From assembly GCF_001650875.1 (NCBI RefSeq), contig NZ_LXYI01000089.1:1-64000 (forward strand): 64,000 bases of DNA, written 5' to 3'. Both the position numbers and the translations under genes were made by a program. The notes below the pieces were generated by a model. The model was not told the origin of the DNA. It worked only from the letters and a program-made list of their open reading frames with translations, and ran no database searches. This document shows positions 1-9,623 of this stretch, in pieces. How positions within the stretch are numbered: the first letter of the stretch is position 1; each line of letters opens with the position of its first letter. Source of the stretch: Sulfitobacter sp. EhC04. GTDB lineage: Bacteria; Pseudomonadota; Alphaproteobacteria; Rhodobacterales; Rhodobacteraceae.

Positions 1-2861
1 GCATAGATCGTGTCGTTGCCGTTGCCGGACAGGATCAGATCGTTACCCCTGCCGCCAAAGAACCGGTCGTTGCCATCGCCGCCATTGATGGTGTCGTTGC
101 CCTCCTGGCCAAAGTGACCGTCCGGCCCGTCGCCGCCGTTCAGCACATCATCCCCGGTGCCGCCAAACAGACGGTCAAGCCCGGCGCCCCCGAACAGGGT
201 GTCGTTCCCGGCATCGCCATACAGGTTGTCCGCCTGGTTGCCGCCATCCAGCACATCATCGCCGTCGCCGCCGCGCAGCAGGTCATATCCGCCCTCGCCC
301 CGCAGCGTATCGTTGCCCGCGCCGCCGTCCAGCAGTTCGGTGGATGTCCCGATGTTCAACCCGCCAAGGAGCAGGTCATTTCCGGCACCGCCAAACATGT
401 AGTCATTGGTGTTGCCGCCCTGGAGCGTATCGTTGCCTTCTTCACCGAAAAGCTGGTCAAAGCCGTCGGACCCGATGAGCAGGTCGTTGCCCACACCGCC
501 GAACAGTGAATCGGCACCGGTGCCGCCATCAATCGTGTCATTGCCCTCACCACCATGCATGGTGTCAAAGCCGGCCTCACCGAAAAGCCTATCGTTATCG
601 TCGCCACCATCTGCCAGATCGTTGCCGACCCCGGCACGAATGACATCACTCCCGGCTTCCCCGTTCAATGTATCATTGCCCGAACCACCCGCGATGGTGT
701 CGTTGCCGTCACGCCCCTCGACGTAGTCGCCGTCAGAAGATCCCAGGATGAAGTCGTTGTTCCGACTGCCGCGCAGCCATTCGATGCCAGAGAACGACAT
801 GTTGAATGCCGTGCCATCGGTGGTGCCGGTTGCGATACCGGTTTCCATGTTCACCCGAAGCCCCAGCACCGGATGGCTGCCTTGGTCAAAGCGCAGCCTG
901 TCGAAACCACCGCCCCCGGCAATCATGTCGTTGCCGCCAATGCCGGAGAAGCTTTCATTGTTGTTGCTGCCGACCATGTTGTCGGCCATCAAGGTGCCGC
1001 GCAGTTCGTTCACCTGGCCAGGGCCGGAAATTGTTTCGGCGTTGCCGTACCCGTCGTTGAACACCGTACCAGTGCCAAGGTTCACATTGATGCCGCTCAT
1101 TGGCGTGTCGGAGCCGAAGACCAGAAAGTCGAGCCTGACAAAACCGGCGCTCGCGTGAATGACGTAGTTATCCGCGCCACGATAGCCATTGATGGCCAGG
1201 AAACCGTCGTCAACAGCAGACACGTTGAAGGTGTCATTGTGCTGGCTGCCAAAGAACAGGAGGCCCTCGTTCAACATGGCATTGGCCACGCCGACTATCG
1301 TCGTGGTCCCATTCGCACCCTTGTTCACGTTGGCGATATCGGCATTCCCGTTCACGTTCACGGTCACACCGGCATTCAGATCGTAATGCTCGATCCCGAC
1401 AAATCCCACATCGGCATTGCCAAGGTTTACGGTATCATTGCCGCTGCCTGCGAGTACTTGGTCATAGCCGCCATCATTGGTGCCGGTCTCGATCGAATCG
1501 TTGCCGCTGCCCCCGTCAAGGGTGTCGTCCCCATTGCCACCGATCAGCGTGTCATTGCCTTCGCGGCCTTCAATCCGGACACCGCCATCTGCGCCGATGA
1601 TGTTGTCGGCATTGCGCGACGCGCGGATATGTTCGATCCCGGAGAAGGTCGTGTTCAAGCCAATCCCGTTCGCGAAACCGCTGGCTGTGCCATTTTGCAT
1701 GTCGACAAACAGATTGGTGACATTTGCACCGCTGTCGAACCGAAGCCGGTCAAATCCGCCACCGCCATTGATGTTGTCATTGCCGGCAAGCCCGATAAAG
1801 CTCTCGTTGTTGTTGCTGCCGGTCATGGTGTCATTGAACTGGGTGCCGCGGATTTCCCAAACAGAACCGTTCCCGGAAATCGTTTCCGCGTTGCCAAAGC
1901 CATCGTTGGCGATGACCCCTGTCGCAAGGTTCACATTAACGCCATTTTGAACTGTGCCGGAGCGGAAATCGATGCGGACATTGCCGGAACTCGGGTTGAT
2001 CACATAGTTGTCGACGCCGTCGAGACCGCGCAGCGACATCCATCCGCCATTTGTCACAGTGACATTGAAAGTGTCGTTGTGATCGGACCCGGTGACCATG
2101 AAACCATCGGCGTTCATCGCGTCTGCAACATCCAGAATGGTTGTTGTGCCGTTCGCGCCCTTGTTGATTGTCCCGGTATTGGCATTGCCATTGATGGTTG
2201 CGGTGATCCCGGCGTTCAGGTCGCGGTGGTCAAGTTCGAAAAACCCGGTCTGGGCATCGCCGAAGTTAACGGTGTCGTTGCCTGCTCCAGTAAAGATATA
2301 GTCGAAATCGGTGTTGTCGCCGGGGTTGATCGAATCGTTGCCATTCCCACCGCGAATCTCGTCACTTCCGTCGCCGCCCAGCAGGGTGTCGTTGCCATTG
2401 CCGCCTTCAAGCGTGTCGTTGAAATCCGATCCCGTTGCCGTAACAGGCACGTTCACGCCATCGAGGTAACCTTCGATCGGACCGTTGGAATCACTGGCGT
2501 CCACATTGATGGGCTGAAGGTTCAGCAGGTTGTTGAACGGCACCTCGTTGTCATTGATCAGCATTTCGTCCATCGCGTTGATGAACGCGGAAAGAGCCCA
2601 GTTGGCATTGCTGAAGGACGCCACCGGGTTACCGTTCTGATCACGGATTTCGAGGCTGTTGATGACGCCGGTCAACGTTACTTCGGGGTTGGAGAAACCG
2701 CTTCCCATGATCGTGGTTGTCCACCCGGTAATCGGGTTCACCACGTTGATTTCAGTTGAAGACCAGTTTTGAAGGTCAACATCAAATTCGTCGTCGATCG
2801 GATCGTAGAAGGCCATCTCGAAAAGATCATTTATTGGTTGGAAAAACTGGATATTCAGCAT
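1..2861 (-). CDS. RTX-type calcium-binding repeat protein, 5' part (C-terminus beyond window)
   Basis: Large secreted-type protein that reads without a stop from the ATG at 2861 to the window edge (about 953 codons visible). AGGAT lies about 9 nt upstream of the ATG. The first ~135 residues are not recognised and there is no classical signal peptide. From about residue 140 the protein is rich in glycine and aspartate, with nonapeptide repeats of the form GGxGNDxLxGG (for example GGNGNDTLLGGDGSDEI), which in this family bind Ca2+ in a parallel beta-roll outside the cell. RTX proteins normally leave by type I secretion with a C-terminal signal; that end and any transporter genes are off-window. 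Repeat blocks alternate with longer non-repeat modules that are themselves duplicated. Substrate or adhesive role is unknown. An inverted repeat (TTTCCC/GGGAAA, 2939-2958) lies upstream in the AT-rich gap before hemY. Confidence 0.9.
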   Translation of the reverse strand, partial: MLNIQFFQPINDLFEMAFYDPIDDEFDVDLQNWSSTEINVVNPITGWTTTIMGSGFSNPEVTLTGVINSLEIRDQNGNPVASFSNANWALSAFINAMDEMLINDNEVPFNNLLNLQPINVDASDSNGPIEGYLDGVNVPVTATGSDFNDTLEGGNGNDTLLGGDGSDEIRGGNGNDSINPGDNTDFDYIFTGAGNDTVNFGDAQTGFFELDHRDLNAGITATINGNANTGTINKGANGTTTILDVADAMNADGFMVTGSDHNDTFNVTVTNGGWMSLRGLDGVDNYVINPSSGNVRIDFRSGTVQNGVNVNLATGVIANDGFGNAETISGNGSVWEIRGTQFNDTMTGSNNNESFIGLAGNDNINGGGGFDRLRFDSGANVTNLFVDMQNGTASGFANGIGLNTTFSGIEHIRASRNADNIIGADGGVRIEGREGNDTLIGGNGDDTLDGGSGNDSIETGTNDGGYDQVLAGSGNDTVNLGNADVGFVGIEHYDLNAGVTVNVNGNADIANVNKGANGTTTIVGVANAMLNEGLLFFGSQHNDTFNVSAVDDGFLAINGYRGADNYVIHASAGFVRLDFLVFGSDTPMSGINVNLGTGTVFNDGYGNAETISGPGQVNELRGTLMADNMVGSNNNESFSGIGGNDMIAGGGGFDRLRFDQGSHPVLGLRVNMETGIATGTTDGTAFNMSFSGIEWLRGSRNNDFILGSSDGDYVEGRDGNDTIAGGSGNDTLNGEAGSDVIRAGVGNDLADGGDDNDRLFGEAGFDTMHGGEGNDTIDGGTGADSLFGGVGNDLLIGSDGFDQLFGEEGNDTLQGGNTNDYMFGGAGNDLLLGGLNIGTSTELLDGGAGNDTLRGEGGYDLLRGGDGDDVLDGGNQADNLYGDAGNDTLFGGAGLDRLFGGTGDDVLNGGDGPDGHFGQEGNDTINGGDGNDRFFGGRGNDLILSGNGNDTIY
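601..2280 (-). repeat. Tandem duplication of a ~280-residue module inside the RTX gene
   Basis: Two consecutive copies with an offset of about 840 bp (boundaries near 2280, 1440 and 600). Each copy runs, in protein terms, from a NDTVN-G-A stretch through NKGANGTTTI, HNDTFNV, NAETISG, GSNNNESF and GGGGFDRLRFD to a SGIE block, then short RTX repeats. The copies share identical short segments but differ elsewhere, so the duplication is old or under diversifying selection. Confidence 0.8.
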
Positions 2862-3094
2862 GAAATCTTATCCTCACATTATGTATAACTCATTGGTATT
2901 GTTTCCATTGACGAATTTCTAGAGAAAATTATCCTCGATTTCCCGAAATACTGGGAAAGAGTGCAACCAATAATTGAATATTGCGATTTCAATTAGGCTC
3001 TGGACCCATTAATCCTGCACCGTCAGCGCCCCAAACAGCGGCGCCGCATCATATGTGATTGCGCCAGTTGCCGCAGCCGGGCGACACCCTGTCT

Positions 3095-4594
3095 TCAGAG
3101 CGATACCTGCTTGTCGTCTTCCGCACGCGGTTCCCCGTCTTCGACAATCAGGTCGACATCCTCGATGTCGCTGCGGGTCGCGATTTTTCCGGTGTCGTCA
3201 CCCGCAGCCTGATCTTCCGATGCGCCGACGATCAGCGGCAACATCTGGACTCCTCCCGGCATCGCGACCTCGGACATGGGCGGTGTCTTCCACGCAAGCG
3301 TGTCAAAACTTTTGCAATTCTCACAGATGGGTTTCCAGTTGGCATGGATGTGCTGGCAATTGTCGCAAATCCATTGTGGCCCCCGTGAGACCGTCAGCGC
3401 CCGCGCCAGCCATCCTTTGACAATTGTATCAGATGCCCCCTCGCCCCGTTCGATCGCTGCCATCAGCGTGACGGATCGTGCTGTCGGGTCTTCTTCGACC
3501 AGCTTGCCCAGCGCGCGGCGCGCTGCAGGAAAATCTTCGTTCGCAATGTGTAATTCGGATTGCAGCATCCGGGTTTCCGGATGATCCGGCTGCGACTTGG
3601 TCAGCGCGCCGAACCTCTTGATCCGTGCCGCCGGCTTTTCGTCCGGTTCAATGGCGGCATAGGCTGCGGCAAGGTCGGGGTGCGGATGAACGCTCCAGGC
3701 CTTTGTCAGAACCCGCGCGGCATAGCGCGGTTTCTTCTGTCCAATATACCCCTGCGCCGCCATGACGGCTGCCGGGATCAGGTCGGGCGACAGGCGGTTG
3801 GCCTCGATCGCCTCTTCCCGCGCCTCGATATCATTGCCCTCTGCAAAGACGTCTCGCGCCTCTGACAATGCCAGAACGGCATCGCGGCGCTTGTGCACAT
3901 CCCGCGGCAGTTGCCCGTTCTTCAGCTTTGTGCTCAGGGTCTTGCGGGCACCGGCCCAGTCTTCCTTCTCGGCCTGCAGCCGCAGCAGCACATCACCGGT
4001 TTCTTCATGTTTCGGTTTCAGCGCAAATGCCTTTTCGGCCAGTTGCAGGGCCGTTTCTGTATCACCCTCTGCCAGCTTTTGCTTCATGATCCCGCGCACC
4101 CCGACAAATCGGGTCGCCTCGTCGGCCACCAGCTTGCGATAGGTTTCCTCGGCCTTGTGGCGGTCGCCTGCCATTTCCGCAGCCTGTGCGGTCAGAAGAT
4201 TTGTCAGCGCCGGGCGGTTCAGGTATTTGTCAGCCTTCGCAGCCTTCGACATCGCCACCTTTCCCTCACCACTGGCCAGCGCCATCAGCCCTTCGGACAG
4301 CGCCTCGAACCCCTTGCGTTCGCGATTCCGGTCGAAGTAGCGGGTCAACGCAGTTTCATCGCCATTCAGGAAATGCCAGACGGCCAGCAGCAGGGTCAGG
4401 ATCTTGAGCAGCAGCCAAACCGCAAACAACAGAACAATCACCGCAATGACCGATTGCAGGGGTCCGAAACTGTATTCAGTGCCCAGCAGGGTCACCTGCA
4501 CGCCACCCTGGCTTTCCAGCAGAAACCCCGCGCCCCAGGCCAGGGCACCCACGACGGCAACGAACAAGACGATCTTAATCAACGACCACAGCAT
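3095..4594 (-). CDS. hemY: HemY-like heme biosynthesis membrane protein
   Basis: 499 residues. Two hydrophobic segments near the N-terminus (about 5-27 and 45-72) anchor it in the inner membrane. The rest is helical with tetratricopeptide-like repeats, as in the HemY N-terminal domain family found beside hemD in proteobacteria. A C-x2-C ... C-x2-C pair at about residues 410-427 (CDNC and CENC) is a rubredoxin-like metal site often seen in alphaproteobacterial HemY. This HemY is not the FAD-containing protoporphyrinogen oxidase that shares the name; its biochemical role in heme synthesis is not settled. It sits 13 nt downstream of the Mic60-like gene and in line with hemD, so the three are probably one operon read hemD, mic60, hemY. 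Confidence 0.88.
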   Translation of the reverse strand: MLWSLIKIVLFVAVVGALAWGAGFLLESQGGVQVTLLGTEYSFGPLQSVIAVIVLLFAVWLLLKILTLLLAVWHFLNGDETALTRYFDRNRERKGFEALSEGLMALASGEGKVAMSKAAKADKYLNRPALTNLLTAQAAEMAGDRHKAEETYRKLVADEATRFVGVRGIMKQKLAEGDTETALQLAEKAFALKPKHEETGDVLLRLQAEKEDWAGARKTLSTKLKNGQLPRDVHKRRDAVLALSEARDVFAEGNDIEAREEAIEANRLSPDLIPAAVMAAQGYIGQKKPRYAARVLTKAWSVHPHPDLAAAYAAIEPDEKPAARIKRFGALTKSQPDHPETRMLQSELHIANEDFPAARRALGKLVEEDPTARSVTLMAAIERGEGASDTIVKGWLARALTVSRGPQWICDNCQHIHANWKPICENCKSFDTLAWKTPPMSEVAMPGGVQMLPLIVGASEDQAAGDDTGKIATRSDIEDVDLIVEDGEPRAEDDKQVSL

Positions 4595-4607
4595 AATCAG
4601 GGTATCC

Positions 4608-5993
4608 TTAGTTTGCCGTCAGGCTTTGTGACAGGTCATCAACCGCAGCTTCGGCTGCGGCGCGTCCGCGCGCGTCGGAGATCCAGTCAGACATGGCAGA
4701 CTGGGCATCCTCGGGCAGGGTGTCAATTTCATTCAGCGCGACAGACAAGCGGCCATCCCGCACCGCAGCCTCTGCGCGGGACAGGACCGCATCGGGATCT
4801 GACCCTTCACGCGGTTCCACCGACCGTGCGCCAAGCTGTCGGCGCAGGAAGCCGGTCACACCGCCGGTATCTTGCGCATCAATCCCGGCGGCACGCGCCG
4901 CTGCCAAGGCGCTCCGTGCCGCATCGGGAAACCGGCTTTGTAGGTTGCTCAGCGTGACAACCCCGTCAGCGGCCCCATCGACCAGCGGTTGCGGCAGGTC
5001 ATTCACGCCCGCCTCCTTGAGCGCGTCGACGGCACCCTCATACGCTGAGCCCGTGCTGATCGCGGCCGTCACCTTGCTGACGCCTGCCTGAATTGCAGCT
5101 GCGCGGGCGGATGCGGCTGTCGCTTCCTCGATGCTCTGCGCATTCTTGAGCAATCCTTCGATCTCGGACCGTTGTTTTTCCAGGGCGGCCTGCATCTGCT
5201 CAAGCTCGGCGGCATATGCCGAAGTATCACCGCCGCTGCCGTCGCCGGATGATGCAACCGGGCGTTCCTCAAGCGTCGCAATCCGGTTCTCGAAGGCTTG
5301 CACAGTTTCCGACAACCCTGCCATTTCCTGTTCCAGGCCGCTCAAGTCAACCTGGGGCGGCACCGCATCCTTCAGGGCCGCAATCTCGGCAGATTGCTTA
5401 TCAAGCGCGGTCTGGATATCGCCACCTTGACTGCGGAAGCCAAGAAGGTTCGCCTCGGATGCGGCAAACCCAAGGGCAGCCGCAACCACCCCACCCAGTA
5501 CAAACGGCCAGAAAACGCTGCCAGACCGCTTTGTCGCGGGCGGAGGGGAGGGTGGCGGCGTTGTCCCGGCACCCGTGGTTGTCGAAATCACATCGCGGGT
5601 CGGCTGGAACGCCGACCTGTTGTCTTTCGGCGCAGCGTCCTTGTCGGTCTCGGCCGTTTTTGCCCCGGTAGCTGATGACGAGGGTTTCGGGGCCGCGGTT
5701 TCTTGAACCGTCGCAGCTGGGCTGTTTGTCGCAGCCTGTGCCGGGCTCTTTTCCGCCGGCGCCTCTACTTTCGCGGCCTGTTTTGCTGTGGCGCTCTTCT
5801 TTGCCGCCGCACTGGCGCTGGATGTCGGGGTATCGCTTGTCTTGTCGGAGGCGCCGGATGTTTCGGCAATCACAGGCTTCTTTGCAGAAGTCTTCGACGT
5901 GGTCTTTTTGGCTGTGGCGGGCTTGGCAGCCCCGTCTTTGGACGCCCCAGTCGCCGGACTGCCCGTTGTGCCTGTCTTTTTACCGCTCGCCAC
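4608..5993 (-). CDS. mic60: Mic60/mitofilin-like inner-membrane protein
   Basis: 461 residues. Residues 1-155 are a low-complexity, Ala/Lys/Thr/Pro-rich cytoplasmic tail, residues about 160-178 form one transmembrane helix, about 195-285 are a predicted coiled coil with many Glu/Gln/Ala, and the last ~70 residues match the conserved end of the COG4223/mitofilin family (alternating helices with LSRAEAAVRDG and a closing LSQSL). The same gene order with hemD and hemY is a known hallmark of alphaproteobacterial Mic60, the bacterial relative of the mitochondrial crista-junction protein. It probably shapes or anchors inner-membrane invaginations and contacts the outer envelope. Function is inferred from family and context. 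Confidence 0.82.
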   Translation of the reverse strand: MASGKKTGTTGSPATGASKDGAAKPATAKKTTSKTSAKKPVIAETSGASDKTSDTPTSSASAAAKKSATAKQAAKVEAPAEKSPAQAATNSPAATVQETAAPKPSSSATGAKTAETDKDAAPKDNRSAFQPTRDVISTTTGAGTTPPPSPPPATKRSGSVFWPFVLGGVVAAALGFAASEANLLGFRSQGGDIQTALDKQSAEIAALKDAVPPQVDLSGLEQEMAGLSETVQAFENRIATLEERPVASSGDGSGGDTSAYAAELEQMQAALEKQRSEIEGLLKNAQSIEEATAASARAAAIQAGVSKVTAAISTGSAYEGAVDALKEAGVNDLPQPLVDGAADGVVTLSNLQSRFPDAARSALAAARAAGIDAQDTGGVTGFLRRQLGARSVEPREGSDPDAVLSRAEAAVRDGRLSVALNEIDTLPEDAQSAMSDWISDARGRAAAEAAVDDLSQSLTAN

Positions 5994-6068
5994 TCTGCCC
6001 CACCTTTCCGATTCTGATCATACCGACCAGCTAGACCTGCCAACCTTATCCGGCAATCGCGACCAGCT

Positions 6069-6773
6069 TCAAGCCAAGCAGCCACCAGACAACAGCTTTT
6101 CCACGCTGCGCCGCATTTCCAGGCCAGTTGGTTGCCGCGCGATCCCGATGGATGCGCATGAGCCCGCCGACAGAACCCCGGCCACCGCCGCACTGATCAC
6201 AACCGCATGCACCCGTGACAGATCACCCGCTTGCTCGACAAAATGTGATGCGCTGCGCGGAGAAAACAAGGGGGCGATCACGGGTGACTTTCCGGCCAAT
6301 GCCAACTGCGCCTCATCATTCAATTGCAACAGCTTCTGGTCATAGACCGTCGCAGAAGTTGCCGCGATCCCACGGGCCCGCAATGCCGACGCGACGTCCA
6401 TCCGCTGGTGCCGCCCGGAGACATGCATCAGTGGTCCTTCGAGCAGGGCCATATCCATTTCCGCCAGCAGATCCTTGGCAGTTGCGCTGACCTGTTTGAC
6501 CTTCCAATCCCGCTTCTCTGCGGCGGCCTGCGTCCGCTCACCCACACAGAAGGCTGGTCTGCCCTGCCCCAAAGGCGCAAAACCAACAGCATGGGCAGAG
6601 GTGAAAATCACGCCCCAGATCCCGGACAGGTCCGGATTTGCGCCGGTTCCGACGATCTCAAGCAAGGGCGATACAATCAGCCGGGCCTTTGCGGCAATCT
6701 CCGGTCTCAGGCTATGGTAAAAACAAGAGGAGCTTTCCTTTGGTCGGGTCAATAACAGGATCGGCTTGGTCAT
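6069..6773 (-). CDS. hemD: Uroporphyrinogen-III synthase
   Basis: 234 residues starting [11 protein letters not shown] at 6773. An in-frame extension upstream to 6896 exists but would run antisense through the tsaD start, so it is rejected. The N-terminal LLTRP and the two-lobe Rossmann-like layout fit HemD, which cyclises and inverts ring D of hydroxymethylbilane to make uroporphyrinogen III for heme, siroheme, cobalamin and bacteriochlorophyll. Sequence conservation in this family is low, so the call leans on the weak motifs plus the hemY-mic60 neighbourhood and the divergent tsaD, an arrangement common in Rhodobacterales. About 73 bp separate its start from the tsaD start, so the two promoters must overlap. 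Confidence 0.87.
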   Translation of the reverse strand: MTKPILLLTRPKESSSCFYHSLRPEIAAKARLIVSPLLEIVGTGANPDLSGIWGVIFTSAHAVGFAPLGQGRPAFCVGERTQAAAEKRDWKVKQVSATAKDLLAEMDMALLEGPLMHVSGRHQRMDVASALRARGIAATSATVYDQKLLQLNDEAQLALAGKSPVIAPLFSPRSASHFVEQAGDLSRVHAVVISAAVAGVLSAGSCASIGIARQPTGLEMRRSVEKLLSGGCLA

Positions 6774-6846
6774 GATCTTGTCCGGCCATTGTTTGAGGAT
6801 TGAACCAGTGTTACCTGCCCTGAAACAGCCCTGCAACGGAAAGCCC

Positions 6847-7935
6847 ATGCAGCCATCACAGACGATCCTCGGATTGGAAAGCAGTTGCGACGACACCGCC
6901 GCCGCAATCGTGCGGGTCGGCGATGACGGTGCGCAGGTCCTGTCATCGGTCGTTCTGGGGCAGGCAGAACTGCATGCCGCCTATGGCGGGGTTGTCCCGG
7001 AAATCGCGGCGCGTGCCCATGCTGAAAAGCTGGATATCTGCGTTGAACTGGCTCTAACGCGGGCGAATATGACACTTTCGCAGGTCGACGGCATTGCCGT
7101 CACGGCAGGTCCGGGGTTGATCGGCGGGGTGGTGTCCGGCGTGATGTGCGCCAAGGGGCTGGCGGCAGCGACGGGCAAGCCGCTTTACGGTGTGAACCAT
7201 CTGGCGGGCCATGCCCTGACCCCCCGGCTGACCGATGGCGTCGCCTATCCCTATCTCATGCTGCTGGTCTCTGGCGGGCATTGCCAGTTCCTGCTGGTCT
7301 CCGGCCCGGATCAGTTCAACCGCCTTGGCGGGACGATAGATGACGCACCCGGCGAAGCATTCGACAAGATCGCCCGCCTGATCGGGCTGCCACAACCCGG
7401 TGGCCCCGCGATAGAGCAAGCCGCGCGGGCAGGTGACAAGCACCGCTTTGCCTTTCCGCGTCCGCTGCTGGACCGACCCGGTTGCGACATGTCCTTTTCG
7501 GGGCTCAAGACGGCGGTGCTGCGGACACGCGACAGCCTGCTGGCGCAGCAATCCGGCCTGACCCGGCAGGATCAGGCCGATCTGGCAGCAGGCTTTCAGG
7601 CTGCTGTGGTTGATGTCCTGTCCGAAAAAAGCCGCCGTGCGCTGGAAACCTATACCGCCGATGGCGAACGCAGCTTTTGCGTCGCCGGGGGTGTGGCGGC
7701 AAATCAGGCAATACGCGCCATGTTAGAGACTGTTTCAGCCCGCTTCAACGCCACCTTTGTGGCACCACCACTGGCGCTTTGTACCGATAATGCTGCAATG
7801 ATCGCATTTGCGGCAGCCGAACAGGCAGGGACCTGCGCGCCCGACGACATGACCCTGTCTGCGCGGCCCCGCTGGCCGTTGGACCGGGTTCAGGCACCGA
7901 TGCTGGGCAGCGGCAAAAAAGGGGCAAAGGCATGA
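6847..7935 (+). CDS. tsaD: tRNA N6-adenosine threonylcarbamoyltransferase TsaD
   Basis: 362 residues from [16 protein letters not shown]; an upstream in-frame ATG at 6766 would overlap hemD and is not needed. TsaD transfers the threonylcarbamoyl group to A37 of ANN-decoding tRNAs. The ASKHA ATPase-like fold is shown by the [10 protein letters not shown] start, the metal-binding His pair in VNHLAGH, SGGHCQF and [10 protein letters not shown], and the C-terminal [10 protein letters not shown] and CTDNAAMIA. Its partner TsaE is encoded about 11 kb further right. The stop codon overlaps the gpsA start (ATGA), so translation is probably coupled. Confidence 0.97.
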   Translation: MQPSQTILGLESSCDDTAAAIVRVGDDGAQVLSSVVLGQAELHAAYGGVVPEIAARAHAEKLDICVELALTRANMTLSQVDGIAVTAGPGLIGGVVSGVMCAKGLAAATGKPLYGVNHLAGHALTPRLTDGVAYPYLMLLVSGGHCQFLLVSGPDQFNRLGGTIDDAPGEAFDKIARLIGLPQPGGPAIEQAARAGDKHRFAFPRPLLDRPGCDMSFSGLKTAVLRTRDSLLAQQSGLTRQDQADLAAGFQAAVVDVLSEKSRRALETYTADGERSFCVAGGVAANQAIRAMLETVSARFNATFVAPPLALCTDNAAMIAFAAAEQAGTCAPDDMTLSARPRWPLDRVQAPMLGSGKKGAKA

Positions 7936-8885
7936 GCATCTCGGTTCTGGGCGCGGGTGCCTTCGGGACAGCCCTAGCGATTTCACTGGGCAACAAAGGC
8001 CCCGTGACCCTCTGGGCGCGCGATCCGGGCGATATGCAGACCACCCGGCAGAATGCGACCCGCCTGCCCGACTGTCGCTTTCCCCCGTCCCTGAAAGTCA
8101 CCGGTGACCTGCAAGAGGCGGCGCAGGCATCGATCCTGCTGATTGCCGTACCGATGCAAAAGCTGCGTGACATGCTGCACGAACATGCAGCACTTTTGAC
8201 CGGCAAGCAATTGGTGGCCTGCTGCAAGGGGATGGAGATTGGCACGGGCCTAGGCCCGGTTTCCATCATTGCCCAGGAAGTGCCGCAGGCGACTCCGGCG
8301 ATCCTGACCGGGCCAAGCTTTGCCAGCGACATCGCCCGCGGGTTGCCGACGGCGCTGACCCTCGGCTGCGCCGACGACGCAGCGGCAAAGGCCCTGCAAG
8401 AGGCTCTGACAACGGACAATCTGCGGCTGTACCGTACATCTGACACCATCGGGGCGGAACTGGGCGGCGCATTGAAGAATGTGATCGCCATCGCCTGTGG
8501 TGCCGCCATGGGAGCCGGTCTGGGTGAAAGCGCCCGCGCCGCGCTGCTCACCCGTGGCTTTGCCGAGATGAAACGTCTGGCGCAGCGCCTCGATGCGCGG
8601 TCGGACACGCTTGCGGGCTTGTCCGGCTTTGGCGATCTGGTGCTGACCTGCACCTCTGCGCAATCCCGCAATTACCGGCTGGGGCAATCCATCGGCGAAG
8701 GGCGTCCCTTTGACCAGACCGTCACGGTGGAAGGGGCCGCAACCGCCCGCGCGGTCCACGCGCTTGCGCGGAAATCGGGCTTGGACCTGCCGATCACAGC
8801 CGTGGTTGCAGCGCTGATCGAGAACAGGCAAGATGTCTCCAGCGCCATGGCAACCCTGTTGGCGCGGCCCTTGAAGGAAGAATAG
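7932..8885 (+). CDS. gpsA: Glycerol-3-phosphate dehydrogenase [NAD(P)+]
   Basis: 317 residues, close to the usual family length. It reduces dihydroxyacetone phosphate to sn-glycerol 3-phosphate, the backbone for phospholipids. An N-terminal Rossmann motif [10 protein letters not shown], the CKGME segment, [12 protein letters not shown] and the catalytic-lysine region [12 protein letters not shown] are all present. Overlaps tsaD by 4 nt and is followed after 1 nt by a YciI-type gene, so it lies inside an operon. Confidence 0.97.
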   Translation: MSISVLGAGAFGTALAISLGNKGPVTLWARDPGDMQTTRQNATRLPDCRFPPSLKVTGDLQEAAQASILLIAVPMQKLRDMLHEHAALLTGKQLVACCKGMEIGTGLGPVSIIAQEVPQATPAILTGPSFASDIARGLPTALTLGCADDAAAKALQEALTTDNLRLYRTSDTIGAELGGALKNVIAIACGAAMGAGLGESARAALLTRGFAEMKRLAQRLDARSDTLAGLSGFGDLVLTCTSAQSRNYRLGQSIGEGRPFDQTVTVEGAATARAVHALARKSGLDLPITAVVAALIENRQDVSSAMATLLARPLKEE

Positions 8886-8886
8886 A

Positions 8887-9159
8887 ATGTTTGTTGTTCT
8901 CGTGGCAAAGGACAAACCAGGCGCGCTGAATATACGCACCGAAAACCGTCCCGCTCATCTGGAATATCTGAAATCCACCGACGTGGTCGCCCAGGCGGGC
9001 CCGCTGCTTGACGATGCGGGAGGGATGATCGGATCACTGATCGTACTGGACGTGCCGGACATGGCCGCCGCCCGCGACTGGGCCGCAAATGACCCCTACG
9101 CCAGGGCCGGATTGTTCGCGGATGTCACCCTGACCCACTGGAACCGGGTCATCGGCTGA
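8887..9159 (+). CDS. YciI family protein
   Basis: 90 residues, the normal size of a single-domain YCII (dimeric alpha+beta barrel) protein. It starts MFVVLVAKDKPGALNIR and contains the central HLEYL and a DDAGGMIGSLIVLDV strand-turn-strand. Family members are small cytoplasmic proteins with no settled reaction. It begins 1 nt after gpsA and its last base is the first base of the next start codon. The conserved gpsA-YciI-EVE order is common in Rhodobacterales. Confidence 0.9.
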   Translation: MFVVLVAKDKPGALNIRTENRPAHLEYLKSTDVVAQAGPLLDDAGGMIGSLIVLDVPDMAAARDWAANDPYARAGLFADVTLTHWNRVIG

Positions 9160-9578
9160 TGGGCTATTGGCTTTTCAAATCCGAACCCAACACATGGGGC
9201 TGGGACGACCAGGTGGCCAAAGGGGCTGCGGGGGAAGAATGGGACGGCGTGCGCAACTACCAGGCCCGCAACTTCATGCGCGAGATGAAGGTCGGGGACC
9301 TGGGGTTTTTCTATCATTCGATGAAGGAAAAATCAGTGGTCGGCATCGTCGAGGTGATCCGGCAGGCACACCCCGACAGCACAACCGACGATGCGCGTTG
9401 GGAATGCGTGGATATCAAGGCGGTCCGCCCGTTTGTAAAAAAGATCTCTCTGGATCAGATCAAGGCGGACGAACGGTTGGCCGATATGGTATTGGTCAAG
9501 AATTCGCGCCTGTCCGTTCAGCCGGTGACAGAGGATCAATGGCACCTCATCTGCGCTCTTGGCCAGACACAGCCCTGA
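9159..9578 (+). CDS. EVE domain protein (THYN1-like)
   Basis: 139 residues covering one EVE domain (PUA-like fold). It begins MGYWLFKSEP, typical of the family, with WDGVRNYQARNFMR and GDLGFFYHS in the expected places. EVE domains bind modified bases in DNA or RNA, so a role in RNA or DNA modification reading is plausible but unproven here. Translation is coupled to the preceding YciI gene by a 1-nt overlap. Confidence 0.93.
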   Translation: MGYWLFKSEPNTWGWDDQVAKGAAGEEWDGVRNYQARNFMREMKVGDLGFFYHSMKEKSVVGIVEVIRQAHPDSTTDDARWECVDIKAVRPFVKKISLDQIKADERLADMVLVKNSRLSVQPVTEDQWHLICALGQTQP

Positions 9579-9623
9579 ACCCGGCAGGCGCTGAACCTAT
9601 CGCAAGGTGAAAAGGAGATCGGA

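Noticed and set aside
1-2400. Regularly spaced near-identical short repeats that look like a CRISPR array
   Set aside because: The period (27 bp or multiples) equals nine codons, the units vary, and they translate to GGxGxD nonapeptides in one frame. There are no unique spacers and no cas genes.
555-2759. Long plus-strand open frame of 734 codons
   Set aside because: It is the antisense of the RTX gene; glycine/aspartate repeat codons (GGC/GAC) read in reverse give stop-free GCC/GTC frames. The minus strand gives clear RTX motifs.
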